Shown here one piece after another: positions 35,426 through 45,214 of a stretch of 64,000 nt of DNA (position 1 is its first letter; every line of letters begins with the position of its first letter). The stretch is from Seohaeicola saemankumensis. Lineage in GTDB: Bacteria; Pseudomonadota; Alphaproteobacteria; Rhodobacterales; Rhodobacteraceae. The stretch is from assembly GCF_020171285.1 (NCBI RefSeq), contig NZ_JAIUZI010000001.1, forward strand, positions 372,001-436,000, written 5' to 3'. Under the pieces are notes generated by a model, which was not told where the DNA came from, did not search any database, and saw only the letters and a list, made by a program, of their open reading frames with translations. A program made the position numbers and the translations under genes.

Positions 35426-37063
35426 TCAGTTCCCCGCGCTCTCCATTTTGCGATGGGCAATGACCTCTTCCAGCCAGCCCAGCTTCATCTCCGGCACCGA
35501 GCTGAGCAGCAGGTCGGTATAGTCGTCGAACGGCGGCGACAGCACCTGGCTCTTGGGGCCGTACCGCACCACCTTGCCCTGATACATGACCGCGATGCTG
35601 TCGGCGATGGCCCGCACCGTCGCCAGGTCATGGGTGATGAACAGATAGGCTACGTCCTCGACCTTCTGCAGATCCAGCAACAGCTTGAGAATGCCGTCCG
35701 CCACCAGCGGATCCAGCGCCGATGTGACCTCGTCGCAGATGATCAGCTTGGGCTTGGCCGCCAGCGCCCGCGCGATACACACCCGCTGCTTCTGCCCGCC
35801 CGACAGCTCGGCCGGATAGCGGTCGATGAACCCGTCGCCCATTTCGATCTTGTCGAGCAGTTCCACCACCCGCGCGCGCTTCTCCGCCCCCTTCAGCCCG
35901 AAATAGAACTCCAGCGGTCTCCCGATGATCGTGCCCACGGTCTGGCGCGGGTTCATTGCCACATCGGCCATCTGATAGATCATCTGCAATTCGCGCAGAT
36001 CCTCGCGCGACCGACCGGCCAGCGCGTCCGACAGCGACCGCCCGGCAAAGTCGATCTTCCCATGGCTGGGTGGCAGCAAACCGGTGATCACACGCGCCAG
36101 CGTCGATTTCCCCGAGCCGCTCTCGCCCACCACGGCGAGCGTCTGACCCGGATGCAGTTCGACCGACACATCGTGCAGCACGTCGAAATTGGTGCCCTTG
36201 TACCGGGCCGTGATCTTCTTGGCCGTCAGCACCGGCGTGGCAGAGGGCTGTTTCTCCTCGTGCCGGATCGACCGCACCGAAACCAGCGCCTTGGTGTACT
36301 CCTCCTGCGGCGCGTTGATGATCTGGTCGGTGGGTCCATATTCCACCATGTCGCCCATCCGCAGCACCATGATGTCATCACTCACCTGCGCCACCACCGC
36401 CAGATCGTGGGTGATATAAAGCGCGGCGACGCCGGTATCGCGGATCGCCTCCTTGATCGCCTTCAGCACGTCGATCTGTGTCGTCACGTCCAGCGCCGTG
36501 GTCGGCTCATCAAACACCACCAGGTCCGGCTCGGGGCACAGCGCCAGCGCCGTCATGCAGCGTTGCAGCTGCCCGCCCGACACCTGGTGCGGATAGCGTT
36601 TGCCGATGTTGTCGGGGTCCGGCAGCCCCAGCTTGGCAAACAGCGCCCGCGCGCGGTCCTCGGCCTGCGCCTTGGTGAACTTGCCATGCTCGACCGCGGC
36701 CTCGATCACCTGATCCATGATCTTTTTCGCCGGGTTGAACGACGCGGCGGCGGATTGCGACACATAGGTCACCTCACCCCCGCGCAGGCTGCGCACGTCG
36801 CGGATGCCCGATTTCAGGATATCGCGGCCATTGACCCAGACCTCGCCGCCGGTGATCTCGACCCCGCCACGGCCATAGGCCATCGAGGCCAGCCCGATGG
36901 TCGATTTGCCCGCCCCGGATTCGCCAATCAGCCCCAGCACCTTGCCCGGCGCCAGATCGAAATCGACCCCATGCACGATCTCGATGTCATGCGGTTTCTC
37001 GCCCGGCGGATAGACCGTCGCGCCGATTTTCAGGTTGCGCACCTTGAGAAGCGGATCGCTCAT
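35426..37063 (-). CDS. Dipeptide/oligopeptide ABC transporter, fused dual ATPase
   Basis: This 545-aa protein has two complete nucleotide-binding domains in one chain. Domain 1 has GESGAGKS (about 44-51), the signature VSGGQLQRC and Walker B DLVVFDEPT. Domain 2 has GESGSGKST (about 313), LSGGQKQRVCIARAL and IICDEVTSALD. Such DppD-DppF fusions energise peptide/opine/nickel-family importers. It overlaps the upstream permease gene by ATGA and is the last gene of the transporter operon. Confidence 0.94.
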   Translation of the reverse strand: MSDPLLKVRNLKIGATVYPPGEKPHDIEIVHGVDFDLAPGKVLGLIGESGAGKSTIGLASMAYGRGGVEITGGEVWVNGRDILKSGIRDVRSLRGGEVTYVSQSAAASFNPAKKIMDQVIEAAVEHGKFTKAQAEDRARALFAKLGLPDPDNIGKRYPHQVSGGQLQRCMTALALCPEPDLVVFDEPTTALDVTTQIDVLKAIKEAIRDTGVAALYITHDLAVVAQVSDDIMVLRMGDMVEYGPTDQIINAPQEEYTKALVSVRSIRHEEKQPSATPVLTAKKITARYKGTNFDVLHDVSVELHPGQTLAVVGESGSGKSTLARVITGLLPPSHGKIDFAGRSLSDALAGRSREDLRELQMIYQMADVAMNPRQTVGTIIGRPLEFYFGLKGAEKRARVVELLDKIEMGDGFIDRYPAELSGGQKQRVCIARALAAKPKLIICDEVTSALDPLVADGILKLLLDLQKVEDVAYLFITHDLATVRAIADSIAVMYQGKVVRYGPKSQVLSPPFDDYTDLLLSSVPEMKLGWLEEVIAHRKMESAGN

Positions 37064-37875
37064 CCCCGGCCTCCTTTCAGCGATGTGGTCCGGTTCAGGA
37101 TCCAGTCGGCCACCAGGTTCACCGAAATCGCCAGCGTCGCGATGGCCACCGCCGGCCAGAGCGCCGCGCCGATGCCATAAACGATGCCTTCCTTGTTCTC
37201 CTTCACGATACCGCCCCAGTCAGCGGCCGGCGGCTGCACCCCCAGACCCAGGAACGACAGGGTCGAGACAAAGAGCACCATGAAGATGAACCGCAGCCCC
37301 ATTTCGGCCACCAGCGGCGACAGCGCATTCGGCAGGATCTCGCGGAAAATCACCCACCCGCGCCCCTCGCCGCGCAGCTTGGCGGCCTCGACGTAATCCA
37401 TCACGTTGATGTCCACCGCCACTGCGCGCGCCAGCCGGTAAACCCGCGTGGAATCCAGCAGCCCCATCACCAGGATCAGCACCGGGATCGTCACCGGCAT
37501 CACCGACAGCACCACCAGCGCAAAGATCAGCGACGGGATCGACATGATCAGATCGACAAACCGCGACATCGCCTGATCGGCCCAGCCGCCCAAAACGGCG
37601 GCCAGCAGGCCAAACACCGACCCGGTGATGAAACTCAGCGCGGTCGCGACCGTGGCGATAAAGATGGTCGTGCGCCCGCCATAGATCATCCGGCTGAGCA
37701 GATCGCGGCCGATGTTGTCGGTGCCCAAGAGATGCTCGGACGACGCCGGTTCCCAGACATCGCCGACCACTTCGGCCATGCCATAGGGCGCAATCAGCGG
37801 CGCCAGGATGGCGGCGGCAAAATAGAGACCGGTAAAGAACAGGCCGATCATGGCAGAGATTGGGATGTTCTTCAT
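37060..37875 (-). CDS. ABC transporter permease (DppC-like)
   Basis: This 271-aa inner-membrane protein has about six helices. It carries the DppC N-terminal pattern LLGTDNIGRDLLSRMIYGGRTT (about 49-70) and the EAA loop EAAKLRGEGRGWVIFREILPNALSPL (about 163-188), which docks on the ATPase. A 109-bp gap with two hairpins separates it from the upstream permease gene. Confidence 0.94.
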   Translation of the reverse strand: MKNIPISAMIGLFFTGLYFAAAILAPLIAPYGMAEVVGDVWEPASSEHLLGTDNIGRDLLSRMIYGGRTTIFIATVATALSFITGSVFGLLAAVLGGWADQAMSRFVDLIMSIPSLIFALVVLSVMPVTIPVLILVMGLLDSTRVYRLARAVAVDINVMDYVEAAKLRGEGRGWVIFREILPNALSPLVAEMGLRFIFMVLFVSTLSFLGLGVQPPAADWGGIVKENKEGIVYGIGAALWPAVAIATLAISVNLVADWILNRTTSLKGGRG

Positions 37876-37928
37876 GGCCGGGCCTCTTTCAGTGCACCGG
37901 AAACGGCGGGTGAGCGCCGGACTCCGCA

Positions 37929-37992
37929 GGTTTTCTGGGAAAACCCGCTCTGTCCGCGCGAAATGAGTTTTCTCGATGCAAAACTCATTTCG
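37929..37992 (-). promoter_or_regulatory. Two strong hairpins between the two permease genes
   Basis: Hairpin A is GGTTTTC-TGG-GAAAACC (37929-37945). Hairpin B has perfect 13-bp arms, CGAAATGAGTTTT (37959-37971) and AAAACTCATTTCG (37980-37992), around an 8-nt loop and overlaps the stop of the upstream permease gene. They interrupt an otherwise tight operon and may act in processing or attenuation. Confidence 0.65.
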
Positions 37993-38941
37993 GATGCCTC
38001 AGCCTTGGGTTGGCCAGGATCGACACGATGTCAGCCACCATGTTCAGCCCGATATAGACGGCGGCAAAGATCAGCCCGCAGGCCTGCACCACCGGCACGT
38101 CGCGTTTCGACACATGGTCGACCAGGTACTGCCCCATGCCGGGATAGACAAACACCACCTCGATCACCACGACACCCACCACCAGGTAGGCGAGGTTCAG
38201 CATCACCACGTTGACAATCGGCGCAATCGCATTGGGAAAGGCGTGCCGGTAAATCACCTGCAACCCGCTCAGCCCCTTCAGCTCGGCGGTCTCGATATAG
38301 GCCGACTGCATCACGTTCAAAATCGCGGCCCGCGTCATCCGCATCATATGCGCCAGCACCACCAGCGTCAGCACGGTGACGGGCAGGGCGATCGCCTGCA
38401 GCTTCTGGCCCAGCGTCATGGTGTCATTGATCATCGCGACTGACGGGAACCAGCCCAGCTTGACCGAGACGAAATACATCAGCAGATAGCCGATCAGGAA
38501 TTCGGGGATCGAAATCGACGCCAGCGTCACCCCGGAAATCAGCTTGTCGGGCCAGCGGTTGCGGAACCGCACCGCCAGCAGCCCCAGCCCGATGGCCAGC
38601 GGGACCGAGACGACGGCCGCCCAGAAGGCCAGGAACAGCGTGTTCTTCAACCGGTAACCAACGCTTTCGGCGATGTCGCGCCCGTTGGTCAGCGCGGTGC
38701 CCAGGTCACCTTGCAGCGCGTTGCCAAGCCAGCTGAAATACCGGCTCAGGGCGGGCTCGTTCAGGCCCAGCTCTTCGCGCAGGTTGGCCAGCGCCTCGGG
38801 GGTCGCCGATTGGCCAAGAATGGATTGCGCCACGTCGCCCGGCAGAATGATGGTACCGGCAAAAATCAGCGCCGACGCGGCAAGAAGCAGAAGGAAGCTC
38901 AGCGCAAGGCGCTGAGCAACCAGTTTCAATATCGGGTGCAT
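37985..38941 (-). CDS. ABC transporter permease (DppB-like)
   Basis: This 318-aa permease has about six helices, the N-terminal leader MHPILKLVAQRLALSF, the long periplasmic segment with LGLNEPALSRYFSWLGNALQGDLG (about 58-81), and the EAA-type loop ETAELKGLSGLQVIYRHAFPNAIAPI (about 216-241). It lies 13 bp downstream of the binding-protein gene. Confidence 0.94.
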   Translation of the reverse strand: MHPILKLVAQRLALSFLLLLAASALIFAGTIILPGDVAQSILGQSATPEALANLREELGLNEPALSRYFSWLGNALQGDLGTALTNGRDIAESVGYRLKNTLFLAFWAAVVSVPLAIGLGLLAVRFRNRWPDKLISGVTLASISIPEFLIGYLLMYFVSVKLGWFPSVAMINDTMTLGQKLQAIALPVTVLTLVVLAHMMRMTRAAILNVMQSAYIETAELKGLSGLQVIYRHAFPNAIAPIVNVVMLNLAYLVVGVVVIEVVFVYPGMGQYLVDHVSKRDVPVVQACGLIFAAVYIGLNMVADIVSILANPRLRHPK

Positions 38942-38954
38942 ACCTGCGCCCCGA

Positions 38955-40541
38955 TCATCCGAACCAGAGCGCGGAAGACCAGCGGCCCGCCATCGTGTCG
39001 CCCGACGGTGTCGGCTCCCAGCCCATCACGTCGGTGCTGGTGGCTTCGACCCAATCGTTGAACATCGGGCAGATCAACCCGCCTTCATCACGCAGCATGT
39101 ACCCCATCTTGGAATAGAGCGCCTTGCGCTTGTCGGTATCCAGCTCGGCCCGCGCTTCCAGCAACAGCTTGTCGAAATCCTCGCGCTTGAAGCGGGTGTC
39201 GTTCCAGTCGGCGGTCGACAGGTAGGCGGTCGAATACATCTGGTCCTGCACCGGACGCCCACCCCAGTAGGACGCGCAGAACGGCTGCTTGTTCCAGACT
39301 TCCGACCAGTAGCCGTCGTTCGGCTCGCGCTTGATCTCCAGCGGGATGCCGGCCTTCTTGGCCGACTGCTGGAACAGCGCGGCGGCATCGACCGCGCCGG
39401 GGAAGGCGCCATCGGCCACCCGCAGCACGATGGGCGATCCGTCGTGGCCCGAGTTCTTGTAATGCTCCGCCGCCTTGTCCACGTCGAACATGCGCTGCGG
39501 AATCGCATCGTCGAACAGCGGATAAGACCCGTTGATCGGCATGTCGTTGCCGACCGAGCCATAGCCGCGCAGCACCTTCTCCACCATCTCTTCACGGTCG
39601 ATGGCGTATTTCAGCGCCAGCCGCAGTTCGTTGTTGTCAAAGGGTGCGGTGTCCACATGCATGATGAACACGTAATGCCCCGGCCCGCCGACGTTGTGCA
39701 CGTTGACATTGGGCGCCCGGTCCAGCAGCGCCGCGACCTTCGGCTCGACCCGGTTGACCACATGCACCTGGCCCGACTGCAGCGCCGCCATCCGCGCGGT
39801 GGCATCGTTCAGCACCAGGATCTCGGTGCTGTCCACGTGACCGCGGCTGTCGTCCCAGTAGTTGGCGAATTTCTTGAACCCGTGGCGCACGCCCGGCTCG
39901 TCGACCTCGACCATGTAGGGGCCGCAACCCACCTTGGTCGCCGGATCGTCCATACCGCCGCCCGGCTGGATCATCAGGTGATAATCCGCCATCAGATAGG
40001 GCAGGTCGGCATTCGGCGCATTCAGCGTCACGCTGAACACATCGCCCTCGGCCTTCATGCTCTCGATGCCGCGCATGATACCCAGCGCGCCCGACTTCGA
40101 ATCCTCGTTCGAATGCCGCTCCATCGTCTTGAGCACATCCTCGGCGGTGACCGTCTTGCCGTTGTGGAATTCCACACCGCCCCGGATCTTGAACATCCAG
40201 GTCTTGGCATCGGCCGAGCTTTCGATGCTCTCTGCGACGCGCATGTTCAGCGACCCGTCGGCGTTGATCTGCACGAGGTTCTCGCCGAAATTGTACAGCA
40301 CGTGATAGGGCACCTGGCTCGCGGCCAGCGCCGGATCCAGCGAGTTGGTGCTTTCGCCGCCGACGCTGCCCATCTTCAGGTGGCCGCCCTTGGCCGGTCC
40401 GGCGGCACGCGCGGCATCGGCAAACAGCGTGCTGGCCATGGCGGCGCTGACACCCAGCGCGGCGGCCTTGCCCATGAATTCACGGCGGGTCATTTTGCCA
40501 GCGGTGACGCGGCCCGTCATATAGTCCAGTTGTTCGTTCAT
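38955..40541 (-). CDS. Tat-exported ABC transporter substrate-binding protein (SBP family 5)
   Basis: This 528-aa periplasmic binding protein is of the DppA/OppA class. The N-terminal twin arginine TRREFMGKAAALGVSAAM (about 18-35) with an AxA-type end near 47 indicates Tat export. Family segments include WMFKIRGGVEFHNGKTVTAEDV near 112-133. GGGAGACATTC precedes the ATG. The ligand is unknown; the downstream permeases and ATPase and the upstream hydrolase gene suggest a peptide-like or amidated compound. Confidence 0.94.
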   Translation of the reverse strand: MNEQLDYMTGRVTAGKMTRREFMGKAAALGVSAAMASTLFADAARAAGPAKGGHLKMGSVGGESTNSLDPALAASQVPYHVLYNFGENLVQINADGSLNMRVAESIESSADAKTWMFKIRGGVEFHNGKTVTAEDVLKTMERHSNEDSKSGALGIMRGIESMKAEGDVFSVTLNAPNADLPYLMADYHLMIQPGGGMDDPATKVGCGPYMVEVDEPGVRHGFKKFANYWDDSRGHVDSTEILVLNDATARMAALQSGQVHVVNRVEPKVAALLDRAPNVNVHNVGGPGHYVFIMHVDTAPFDNNELRLALKYAIDREEMVEKVLRGYGSVGNDMPINGSYPLFDDAIPQRMFDVDKAAEHYKNSGHDGSPIVLRVADGAFPGAVDAAALFQQSAKKAGIPLEIKREPNDGYWSEVWNKQPFCASYWGGRPVQDQMYSTAYLSTADWNDTRFKREDFDKLLLEARAELDTDKRKALYSKMGYMLRDEGGLICPMFNDWVEATSTDVMGWEPTPSGDTMAGRWSSALWFG

Positions 40542-40587
40542 GAATGTCTCCCGGTTGGTGCCTGCGTCTGTGGCGCAGTTTTATTGA

Positions 40588-40599
40588 TTGACGAGTCAA
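40588..40599. promoter_or_regulatory. TTGAC-GA-GTCAA inverted repeat upstream of the ABC operon
   Basis: This perfect 5-bp dyad lies 46 bp before the binding-protein start, in the 117-bp gap to the CocE-type gene. Read on the minus strand it includes TTGACT, which could serve as a -35 box. It is a plausible operator, but short. Confidence 0.4.
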
Positions 40600-40658
40600 G
40601 TTAGGCGCGATTCGCCATTTGTCGCAAGTGCTAATGGCCAGACCCCGCCGTCCGTGCG

Positions 40659-42650
40659 CTACATCTGGTCCCGCTCAATTCGGTCCTCGACCGCGCGGCA
40701 AAAGATCTCGGCGTCATTGTCGTAGGCCCGCAGTGTGGCGCGCAGATGAAAATGCGTGCGATCCGACCACATTTCACAGCGCGCCTCGGTGCGCAGCCGG
40801 ATGTCGCCCCGTTCCATCTCATCGCTCCAGTGGCACTCACCGCGCGCCGACAGCGGATCGTCGGGATGAATGCTCCAGACTTCGCGCGCGACCGACCCGT
40901 GCACCAGCCCGTGATCGCAATCGCGGCGCTTGCCGAAATCGTCGGTGATCCGCAGATGCACCATGCCCGTCGTCAGGTCCCGCTCCACGGTCCGGCTGTT
41001 GCCCGACGCCCTGATTTCCTCTGTCTTCCATGGGGTTTCGGCATCGGGCGGCGGAAACGACCACTCGTCCGCACCGGCGGTCTCGCGCACCGGCAGCGTC
41101 AACGCCCCGCCGCTCAGGCTCAGCGTGGCGGTGTCCGGGCTCGGCCAGACCAGCGGCCAACAGGCCGACGACACCGCCACCCGGATCCGGTGCCCGCGCG
41201 GCACCCGGTAGGCGATATGGTCCAGCGGCACCTGCACCTCACAGACCTCCCCCGGCACCAGCGGCTCGGGCGCGCCATGCCCGGCCCGGTGGCTCAGGTT
41301 CAGCACGCCATAGGTGATCCGGGTCGAGGCGCCATCGGGATGCACATGGCACAGCCGCACCGCCAACTGTGCCTGGCCCCGGTCCGCGCTCAGCCGCAAC
41401 CGCAGCACCGGCGCGCCGACGATATCGGTGTCCGCCGCCAGCGGCGCGCTGTCGAAACAGGCCGACAGCGCATCGTCGGGGCGCTGGTCGCCCGGCATCT
41501 CCGGACCCAGCCAGATCGCACAGTATTCGCCCGCCGCCATGCCGCAATCGAACGGCGACCGGACCCGGCGCTCCAGCGGTCCGGGCGTCGGCGCAAGCCC
41601 CGCTTCGGTCAGGTGATAGACCTCGGTGGGGATCCGCGCCGTCGCATGGCCGCGCTCGGCGATCCAGCGCCCGGCGCGCTCCGTGTACCAGCTCTGCGGG
41701 CGCACCCCGTCCATCAGGTAGGCGCGGTAATCGGGGTCGTCCTCGACCCCGGTCTCAACCCCCTTCAGCCAGCGGTCCCACCACCGCAGCGCCTCCTGCA
41801 GAAACCCGATGCGCGGCTCCGGCACCGCGAAATGCGGGTACTTGTGGACCCATGGCCCGACAATCCCCTTGGCGCCCGGCACGTTCTCCACCAGCTGCGG
41901 CACCGCGTTCTTATAGGCATCGCCCCAGCCGCCCACCGCCAGCACCTTGGCGTTCAGCGCGCCAAAATCCTCGCAGACCGACCCGTGCCGCCAATAGGCG
42001 TCGCGCCGCTGGTGGCGCAGCCAGACCTCCGGCAGGAACGGTTCGTTTTCCAGCCGCTCCAGCCAGACCGCGCGCCAGTCGTCTCGCAATGCCGGATCCG
42101 GCGCCCGGCTGGAATAGCTCCACATCGTCGCGCCCCAGCCCAGGTTCTCGTTCAGCAGGCAGCCGCCCTTGTAGTGGATGTCGTCGGCAAAGCGGTCGAC
42201 GGTGGAACACAGCGTGATGATCGCCTTCAGCGGCGCGGGCTGCAACGCCGCCACCTGCAGCGCGTTGAACCCGCCCCAGCTGATGCCCATCATCCCCACC
42301 GTGCCGCTGCACCAGTCCTGCGCCGCCAGCCAGTTGATCACCTCCACCGCATCATCCAGCTCCTGCGGCGTGTATTCATCCGCCATCAGCCCGTCGCTGT
42401 CGCCATTGCCGCGCATGTCCACCCGCACACAGGCATAGCCGCGCCTGGCAAAATACGGATGGGTCAGCGCATCGCGCGCACAGGTGCCGTCGCGCTTGCG
42501 ATAGGGCAGGTACTCCAGGATGACCGGAACCGGGTCCTCTGCCGCATCCACCGGCCGCCAGACCCGCGCCGACAACCGGCACCCGTCCGACAGCACGATG
42601 CCCAGATCCGCGATGTCCTCGATCTCGCGCAAATAGCTGTTGCCACTCAT
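40659..42650 (-). CDS. CocE/NonD-family alpha/beta hydrolase (X-Pro dipeptidyl-peptidase-like)
   Basis: This 663-aa protein has an alpha/beta hydrolase core with the nucleophile in GISWGG (S124), RVDMRGNGDSDG near 76-87 and a probable histidine in GPWVHKYPHFA. A C-terminal jelly-roll domain (VPRGHRIRVAVSSACWPLVWPSPDT) is typical of CocE/X-prolyl peptidases. It cleaves esters, amides or Xaa-Pro bonds. The ATG at 42650 follows GGGGGG; GTG at 42659 is possible. It lies immediately upstream of the ABC importer on the same strand, but no signal peptide is seen, so it probably acts on imported substrate in the cytosol. Confidence 0.9.
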   Translation of the reverse strand: MSGNSYLREIEDIADLGIVLSDGCRLSARVWRPVDAAEDPVPVILEYLPYRKRDGTCARDALTHPYFARRGYACVRVDMRGNGDSDGLMADEYTPQELDDAVEVINWLAAQDWCSGTVGMMGISWGGFNALQVAALQPAPLKAIITLCSTVDRFADDIHYKGGCLLNENLGWGATMWSYSSRAPDPALRDDWRAVWLERLENEPFLPEVWLRHQRRDAYWRHGSVCEDFGALNAKVLAVGGWGDAYKNAVPQLVENVPGAKGIVGPWVHKYPHFAVPEPRIGFLQEALRWWDRWLKGVETGVEDDPDYRAYLMDGVRPQSWYTERAGRWIAERGHATARIPTEVYHLTEAGLAPTPGPLERRVRSPFDCGMAAGEYCAIWLGPEMPGDQRPDDALSACFDSAPLAADTDIVGAPVLRLRLSADRGQAQLAVRLCHVHPDGASTRITYGVLNLSHRAGHGAPEPLVPGEVCEVQVPLDHIAYRVPRGHRIRVAVSSACWPLVWPSPDTATLSLSGGALTLPVRETAGADEWSFPPPDAETPWKTEEIRASGNSRTVERDLTTGMVHLRITDDFGKRRDCDHGLVHGSVAREVWSIHPDDPLSARGECHWSDEMERGDIRLRTEARCEMWSDRTHFHLRATLRAYDNDAEIFCRAVEDRIERDQM

Positions 42651-42665
42651 GGCGCGCACCCCCCG

Positions 42666-42727
42666 CTTCTTCTGTTCACAAATATCCCGGGGGAGGCGCG
42701 GCTTGCCGCGCCGGGGGCAGAGCCCCC
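42666..42727 (-). repeat. Dispersed intergenic repeat, divergent long copy 5
   Basis: On the minus strand it carries hairpin GGGGGCTCTGCCCCC, then GGCGCGGC-AA-GCCGCGCC, then TCCCCCGGGATATTTGTG and a degenerate AACAGAAGAAG end. It lies 18 bp after the glycerate kinase stop, in sense orientation, and just before the CocE-type start. Confidence 0.65.
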
Positions 42728-42744
42728 TCCGCCGCCGCCACCGG

Positions 42745-43854
42745 TCAAAGCCGCACCGCGACCAGCAGGTCCATCACGTTGGTGCCGGTCGGCCCGGTCA
42801 CCAGCAGCGCGCCGCGCCGCTCCAGGTAGCTGCCGCTGTCCGCCGCCGCTGCTGCCTCCGCCGCGCCATCGCCCCAGGTCGCGCCATCGACGATGCCGCC
42901 GGCGGCATCGGTCGGCCCGTCGCTGCCATCGGTGCCGCCCACCACGATACACAGCCCTTGGGTGCCCGCGATATGCTCCGCCAGCGCCAGCGCCAGCGCC
43001 TGGTTGCGCCCGCCACGCCCCGGCGCCTCGGGCAGGTGCACCGTCGGCTCGCCGCCCAGCACCAGCGCCCCCGGCGCCATCGCGCGAATCCTCGGCCCCC
43101 AGTGTGCCGCCAGCGCCGCCAGATCGTCGTGCAGCGCCTCCGCCTCGGCCTGCACCGGCAAACCGGCCGCCTCCGCCGCCTGCACGGCGGCGGCGCGGGC
43201 GTGGGCGTTGCTGGCCACGATCTCGGCGGCAAACGCGAACCCATGCGCCGCCGGCGCCGCGCCGATGCCCGACCCGATCACCGCCAGGTCGTCGCCCGGC
43301 ACGTCCGAGATCGCCAGCACCCGCACCCGCGCACCCCGGAACCCCTCCAGCAGCCCGCCGCCCTTGATCCGCGACAGCTTGCGCCGCTCCCTGTTCATCG
43401 CGGTAATGTCCAGCCCGGCGGCCAGCAGCCGACCGTTCAACGCCGCCAGATCCTCCAGCGTCGCGCCCGCCACCAGATCCTCGGCCAGCGCCGAGGCGCC
43501 GCCCGACACCAGCAGCAACAGCTCCGATCCGGCGGGCATCGCCGCCACCGCCGCGCGCAGCGCCGCGCCGCCCTCCAGGCTGCGCGCGTCCGGCACCGGA
43601 TGCGCCGCCTCGATCACCTCGACTGTCGCGGGCACCCCCTCGCCGTGGCCGTCCTTGGTCACCACCAGGGCCGGCACCGCGCCAAAATGGTCCAGCGCCG
43701 CCCGCGTCATCGTCCCGGCCGCCTTGCCCACCGCCAGGATGCGGTCGGGGCGGGCCCTGTCGCCCGATAGGGCGGCGGCCACCGCCGCATAGCCGTCCAC
43801 CGCCTCAACCCCGGCTTGCCAGATGTCCTGGGCGATCTGCTGCGGCGCGCTCAT
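42745..43854 (-). CDS. Glycerate 2-kinase (DUF4147/MOFRL family)
   Basis: This 369-aa kinase phosphorylates D-glycerate (2-phosphoglycerate-forming in this family, feeding serine/glyoxylate metabolism). N-terminal AVGKAAGTM near 42-50, LVSGGASAL near 114-122 and the conserved [15 protein letters not shown] near 153-167 mark the DUF4147 domain. The MOFRL C-terminal domain has GGEPTVHLP and [12 protein letters not shown]. It is somewhat shorter than typical (about 420 aa). It overlaps dtd by ATGA. Confidence 0.9.
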   Translation of the reverse strand: MSAPQQIAQDIWQAGVEAVDGYAAVAAALSGDRARPDRILAVGKAAGTMTRAALDHFGAVPALVVTKDGHGEGVPATVEVIEAAHPVPDARSLEGGAALRAAVAAMPAGSELLLLVSGGASALAEDLVAGATLEDLAALNGRLLAAGLDITAMNRERRKLSRIKGGGLLEGFRGARVRVLAISDVPGDDLAVIGSGIGAAPAAHGFAFAAEIVASNAHARAAAVQAAEAAGLPVQAEAEALHDDLAALAAHWGPRIRAMAPGALVLGGEPTVHLPEAPGRGGRNQALALALAEHIAGTQGLCIVVGGTDGSDGPTDAAGGIVDGATWGDGAAEAAAAADSGSYLERRGALLVTGPTGTNVMDLLVAVRL

Positions 43855-44288
43855 GTTTCCATCCAGATCGTCACCGGCCCGTCATTGACCAGCGCCACCG
43901 CCATGTCGGCGCCGAACCGCCCGGTTGCCACCGCGATCCCCTGCGCCGCCATCTGCGCCGCGAAATACTCATAGAGCCGCTCGCCCTCCTCGGGCGGCGC
44001 GGCGGCGGAAAACCCGGGCCGGTTGCCGCGCGCGGTATCGGCGGCCAGCGTGAACTGGCTGACCACCAGCGCCGCGCCGCCGCTGTCCTTCAGCGACCGG
44101 TTCATCTTGCCCGCCTCGTCGCGGAAAACCCGCAGCTTGGCGATCTTCGCCGCCAGCCGGTCGGCCTCGGCCTCGCTGTCGCCCTGCATGGCACAGACCA
44201 GGATCAGCAGCCCGCCGCCGATCTCGCCGACACAGGCGCCCTCGACGGTCACGCTGGCCTGGCTCACCCGCTGGATCAACGCGCGCAT
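43851..44288 (-). CDS. dtd: D-aminoacyl-tRNA deacylase
   Basis: This 145-aa homodimeric enzyme hydrolyses D-aminoacyl-tRNAs. Motif SQFTLAADT (about 78-86) and the gly-cis-pro loop [11 protein letters not shown] at the C-terminus (about 135-145) are intact, as is [17 protein letters not shown] at the N-terminus. The start at 44288 gives family length; it overlaps the end of the PfkB-type gene by 13 bp and glycerate kinase by 4 bp. Confidence 0.95.
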   Translation of the reverse strand: MRALIQRVSQASVTVEGACVGEIGGGLLILVCAMQGDSEAEADRLAAKIAKLRVFRDEAGKMNRSLKDSGGAALVVSQFTLAADTARGNRPGFSAAAPPEEGERLYEYFAAQMAAQGIAVATGRFGADMAVALVNDGPVTIWMET

Positions 44289-45214
44289 GTCATGTCCTTT
44301 CCTGTCGGGGCCGCCGCGCCGGGGCGCGTGACACTGAAACTCGCCGCCCGAATGCCGGCGGTCAAGGCGCTTTGCAGCAGATCGTCGTGCCAATCCCGCG
44401 CGCTGCCCAATCCGCCGGCCCGCCACAGCGCCGCCAGGAACCCGGCGTTGAAAATATCACCGGCCCCCACCGTGTCGCGGACCTCGACCGCCGGGGCTGG
44501 CTGCGCCAGCCGCCGCGCCCCGATCCAGACGGTTGCGCCCGCCGCGCCGCGCGTATGCACCAGCATCCGGCCGTCCCGCGCCGCGCGCAGCGCCGCGATA
44601 TCCTGCCCGAGCCAGTCCAGATCCTCGTCCGACACCTTGACCACATCCGCCAGCGCCATCATCCTCCTCAGCCGGGCGCGATAGCCCGCCGCATCCCGCA
44701 CCAGCCCGGGCCGGATGTTCAGATCAAGCCAGATCAGCCGATCCGCCATCTGTCCCGCCAGCGCCTCGAAGGCATCGGCCGCCGGCGGCGCGATCAGGCT
44801 GATGCCGCCAAACACCGCCGCCCGCACGCTGCGGGGCAGGGCGGTCTGCGCCGCCCGCCCGGCAAAGGCCCGCCCGGCGCTGCCCTCGTCATAGAGATCA
44901 AACCGCATGCCATCGGGCAGCGGATGCGGCAGCGCCACCGGGCAGGGCAGCGCCCCGCGCTCCGCCAGCGTCAGGTCGACCCCCTCGGCGCGCAGGTGAT
45001 CGGCCAGCCGGCAACCCGCCGGATCTTGTGAGAGCGCGCCGACAAACCCCGCCGGCACCCCCTGCCGCGCCAGCGCCACGGCACAGTTCACCGCCGCGCC
45101 GCCGGGCACCGGCCGGTAGCCCGCGCCGCCCTCCAACAGCGCCGCCGGCACCAGGTCCAGCACCGCCTCGCCGCAACACAGGACAACCGGGCCGGTGTCC
45201 ACCGCCTCAGCCAC
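44276..45214 (-). CDS. PfkB-family carbohydrate kinase
   Basis: This sugar kinase of about 312 aa is fructokinase-like. PfkB signatures are [15 protein letters not shown] near 37-51 and the catalytic [17 protein letters not shown] near 251-267. The start is uncertain. GTG at 45214 overlaps the nitroreductase stop and is in frame; GTG at 45202 is an alternative. The frame extends upstream over the nitroreductase gene, which is why a longer start is rejected. It overlaps dtd by 13 bp. Confidence 0.88.
   Translation of the reverse strand: MAEAVDTGPVVLCCGEAVLDLVPAALLEGGAGYRPVPGGAAVNCAVALARQGVPAGFVGALSQDPAGCRLADHLRAEGVDLTLAERGALPCPVALPHPLPDGMRFDLYDEGSAGRAFAGRAAQTALPRSVRAAVFGGISLIAPPAADAFEALAGQMADRLIWLDLNIRPGLVRDAAGYRARLRRMMALADVVKVSDEDLDWLGQDIAALRAARDGRMLVHTRGAAGATVWIGARRLAQPAPAVEVRDTVGAGDIFNAGFLAALWRAGGLGSARDWHDDLLQSALTAGIRAASFSVTRPGAAAPTGKDMTCAR

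Noticed and set aside
34343-37180. 945-aa open frame on the plus strand
   Set aside because: It is antisense to the cytochrome c and fused ABC ATPase genes, which carry complete motifs. No ribosome site or recognisable domain.
40746-43367. 873-aa open frame on the plus strand
   Set aside because: Mirror of the CocE-type and glycerate kinase genes; Arg/Pro-rich shadow translation.
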